A stretch of 64,000 nucleotides of DNA from JANNNX01 sp031398745 (GTDB lineage: Bacteria; Actinomycetota; Acidimicrobiia; Acidimicrobiales; CADCSY01), in NCBI GenBank assembly GCA_031398745.1, contig JANNNX010000065.1:1-64000 (forward strand). Reading direction: 5' to 3'. The notes under the pieces are model-generated. The model did no database searches. It was not told where the DNA came from and saw nothing but the letters and a program-made list of their open reading frames with translations. Positions within the stretch are counted from its first letter, which is position 1; each line of letters begins with the position of its first letter. Below, in pieces: positions 63,300 through 64,000 of this stretch. Both the position numbers and the translations under genes were made by a program.

Positions 63300-63620
63300 T
63301 CAGCGGCCGAGATCGTCGCGGGTGTAGCGGACGACCTCGGCGATCTGCTCGTCGCTGAGGGTGCCCTCGAAGGCGGGCATGGAGCCCCGCCCCTCGGTGA
63401 CCACGGCGACCTGGTCGGCCTCGTCGGGGTACGACTCGACCACCGCCCCGTCGCCCAACGCCGGGCCGACGCCGCCACCACCGGTCACCCCGTGGCACGA
63501 GGCGCAGCTGTCGCGGTAGATGGCCGACCCGGCGGAGGCGTCGCTTCCGCTGGGCCCGCCGCACGCGCCGAGCACGCCTGCCGCGGCCAGGCTGACGACA
63601 GCGACCACGGCTCGGCGCAC
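63300..63620 (-). CDS. c-type cytochrome lipoprotein
   Basis: A 106-residue monohaem cytochrome. A signal peptide ends in LGAC with C20 as lipidated cysteine; the haem site is CASCH (C39, C42, H43), and the distal Met is in GSMPAFEG. It would carry electrons on the outer face of the membrane. The GTG at 63620 gives a proper signal sequence; the frame upstream to 63731 looks non-coding. TAGGAA lies 5 nt before this start. It converges on ruvB across the repeat array. Confidence 0.88.
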   Translation of the reverse strand: MRRAVVAVVSLAAAGVLGACGGPSGSDASAGSAIYRDSCASCHGVTGGGGVGPALGDGAVVESYPDEADQVAVVTEGRGSMPAFEGTLSDEQIAEVVRYTRDDLGR

Positions 63621-63768
63621 GCCGATTCCTACCACCCACGCCCAATCGACCCGGCGCCGGGTCGAGTGAGGGCCCCACGTCACGCTCGAGGTGAACGCCG
63701 TCTGGACACGAGTTGGAGGGGTGTCCGTCAATTCGGCGTCGTGACCCGGTCGTGTCCACCGGTTCCGC

Positions 63769-63774
63769 TAGGTT
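63769..63774 (+). promoter_or_regulatory. -10 box of the last gene
   Basis: TAGGTT, 12 nt before the ATG at 63787. Confidence 0.35.
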
Positions 63775-63786
63775 CACCGGCCCGTC

Positions 63787-64000
63787 ATGGCCGTGATCCA
63801 GATCTTCGTCCTGGCCGCTGGCGCGGCACTGGCCGTGTGGTTCGCCCGGGGCGTCCGCCGAGGGCGCGCGGGGCGAGCAGGTGCATCGCAGCTCGAGGTC
63901 GGCGACACCGTCGTGCTGACCACCGGCCGCTCGGGCGAGGTGATCGCGGTGAATCCGAAGATGATGGGCAGCGTCGCCACCTACCGGGTCCGCTTCGCCG
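63787..64000 (+). CDS. Small membrane-anchored protein, 3' end outside the window
   Basis: 71 codons are present and remain open at the window end. An N-terminal helix (IQIFVLAAGAALAVWFA) is followed by a basic stretch and then EVGDTVVLTTGRSGEVIAVNPKMMG, a short beta-rich segment. The layout resembles YajC, which follows ruvB in M. tuberculosis, but the usual YajC residues are not convincing. The opposite-strand frame here is a shadow. Function is undetermined. Confidence 0.6.
   Translation, partial: MAVIQIFVLAAGAALAVWFARGVRRGRAGRAGASQLEVGDTVVLTTGRSGEVIAVNPKMMGSVATYRVRFA

Noticed and set aside
62732..63358. Open frames through the palindromic array encoding repeated phrases such as RHGLTDGTSPRR
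   Set aside because: The same phrase appears once per repeat unit in several frames and both strands; it is a by-product of repeat DNA without stops, not a protein.

Overview
The window looks like a chromosomal segment of a high-GC, Gram-positive-type actinobacterium. The evidence is uniformly high GC with many GTG starts, a mycothiol ligase (MshC), an F420:NADPH oxidoreductase, an InhA-type FabI, and phosphatidylinositol mannoside genes (PgsA, acyltransferase, PimA) beside PdxST, YebC and RuvCAB in the order known from Mycobacterium tuberculosis. The gene content does not look mycobacterial (mitochondrial-type aconitase, an AtzEG-like amidase pair). A deep-branching actinobacterium such as an acidimicrobial lineage is my inference. 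Many genes carry a TAnnnT -10 box only 6-10 nt before the start codon, which points to widespread leaderless transcription. I see no insertion sequence, CRISPR array or rRNA, and one tRNA.

1-9.2 kb: a truncated amidase converges on an AtzG-AtzE-AtzH-like amidohydrolase set. Then come a DUF5658 membrane protein, aconitase, a cysteine dioxygenase-rhodanese pair, a DUF2752 protein, and a DUF1003 / MgtE-N-CBS pair. 9.3-15.4 kb: a minus-strand operon with a fatty acyl-CoA reductase-like/HAD fusion, a zinc alcohol dehydrogenase, a LarA-like nickel-pincer protein and a PlsC-type acyltransferase. 15.5-22.8 kb: divergent ddl and murF, a membrane J-domain protein, an acetoacetate decarboxylase-like ORF that runs into tRNA-Val(CAC), and a flavoprotein-cupin-dienelactone hydrolase-SRPBCC cluster.

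22.8-30.6 kb is a copper/metal island made of two facing regulons. The plus strand has a DUF305 lipoprotein, a BlaI/CopY-type repressor and an M56 protease behind a perfect 17-bp operator. The minus strand has copZ, a secreted His-rich protein, copA, csoR and a CPH-type copB behind a CsoR operator sitting in the promoter spacer. 30.6-35.9 kb: MarR plus a heterodimeric ABC exporter with one degenerate ATP site, and a third ABC ATPase. 36-41 kb: M23 peptidase, fabI, F420 reductase, mshC and a luciferase-like oxidoreductase.

41.1-62.9 kb follows the M. tuberculosis thrS-HIT-pgsA-acyltransferase-pimA ... pdxS-pdxT-yebC ... ruvC-ruvA-ruvB backbone. It is split after the HIT gene by about 8.7 kb carrying a two-component system, a GT2-GtrA / ArnT-like glycosyltransferase pair, an unknown membrane protein and an EF-G-like GTPase. 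Between pimA and pdxS lie an HExxH protein, LemA, an M48 protease and a DUF3048 lipid-anchored or membrane protein. ruvA and ruvB are joined by two tandem 12-codon micro-ORFs linked by ATGA overlaps. After ruvB, a 354-bp gene-free stretch holds four copies of a 43-bp palindromic element, followed by a c-type cytochrome lipoprotein and the start of a small membrane protein cut by the window end.
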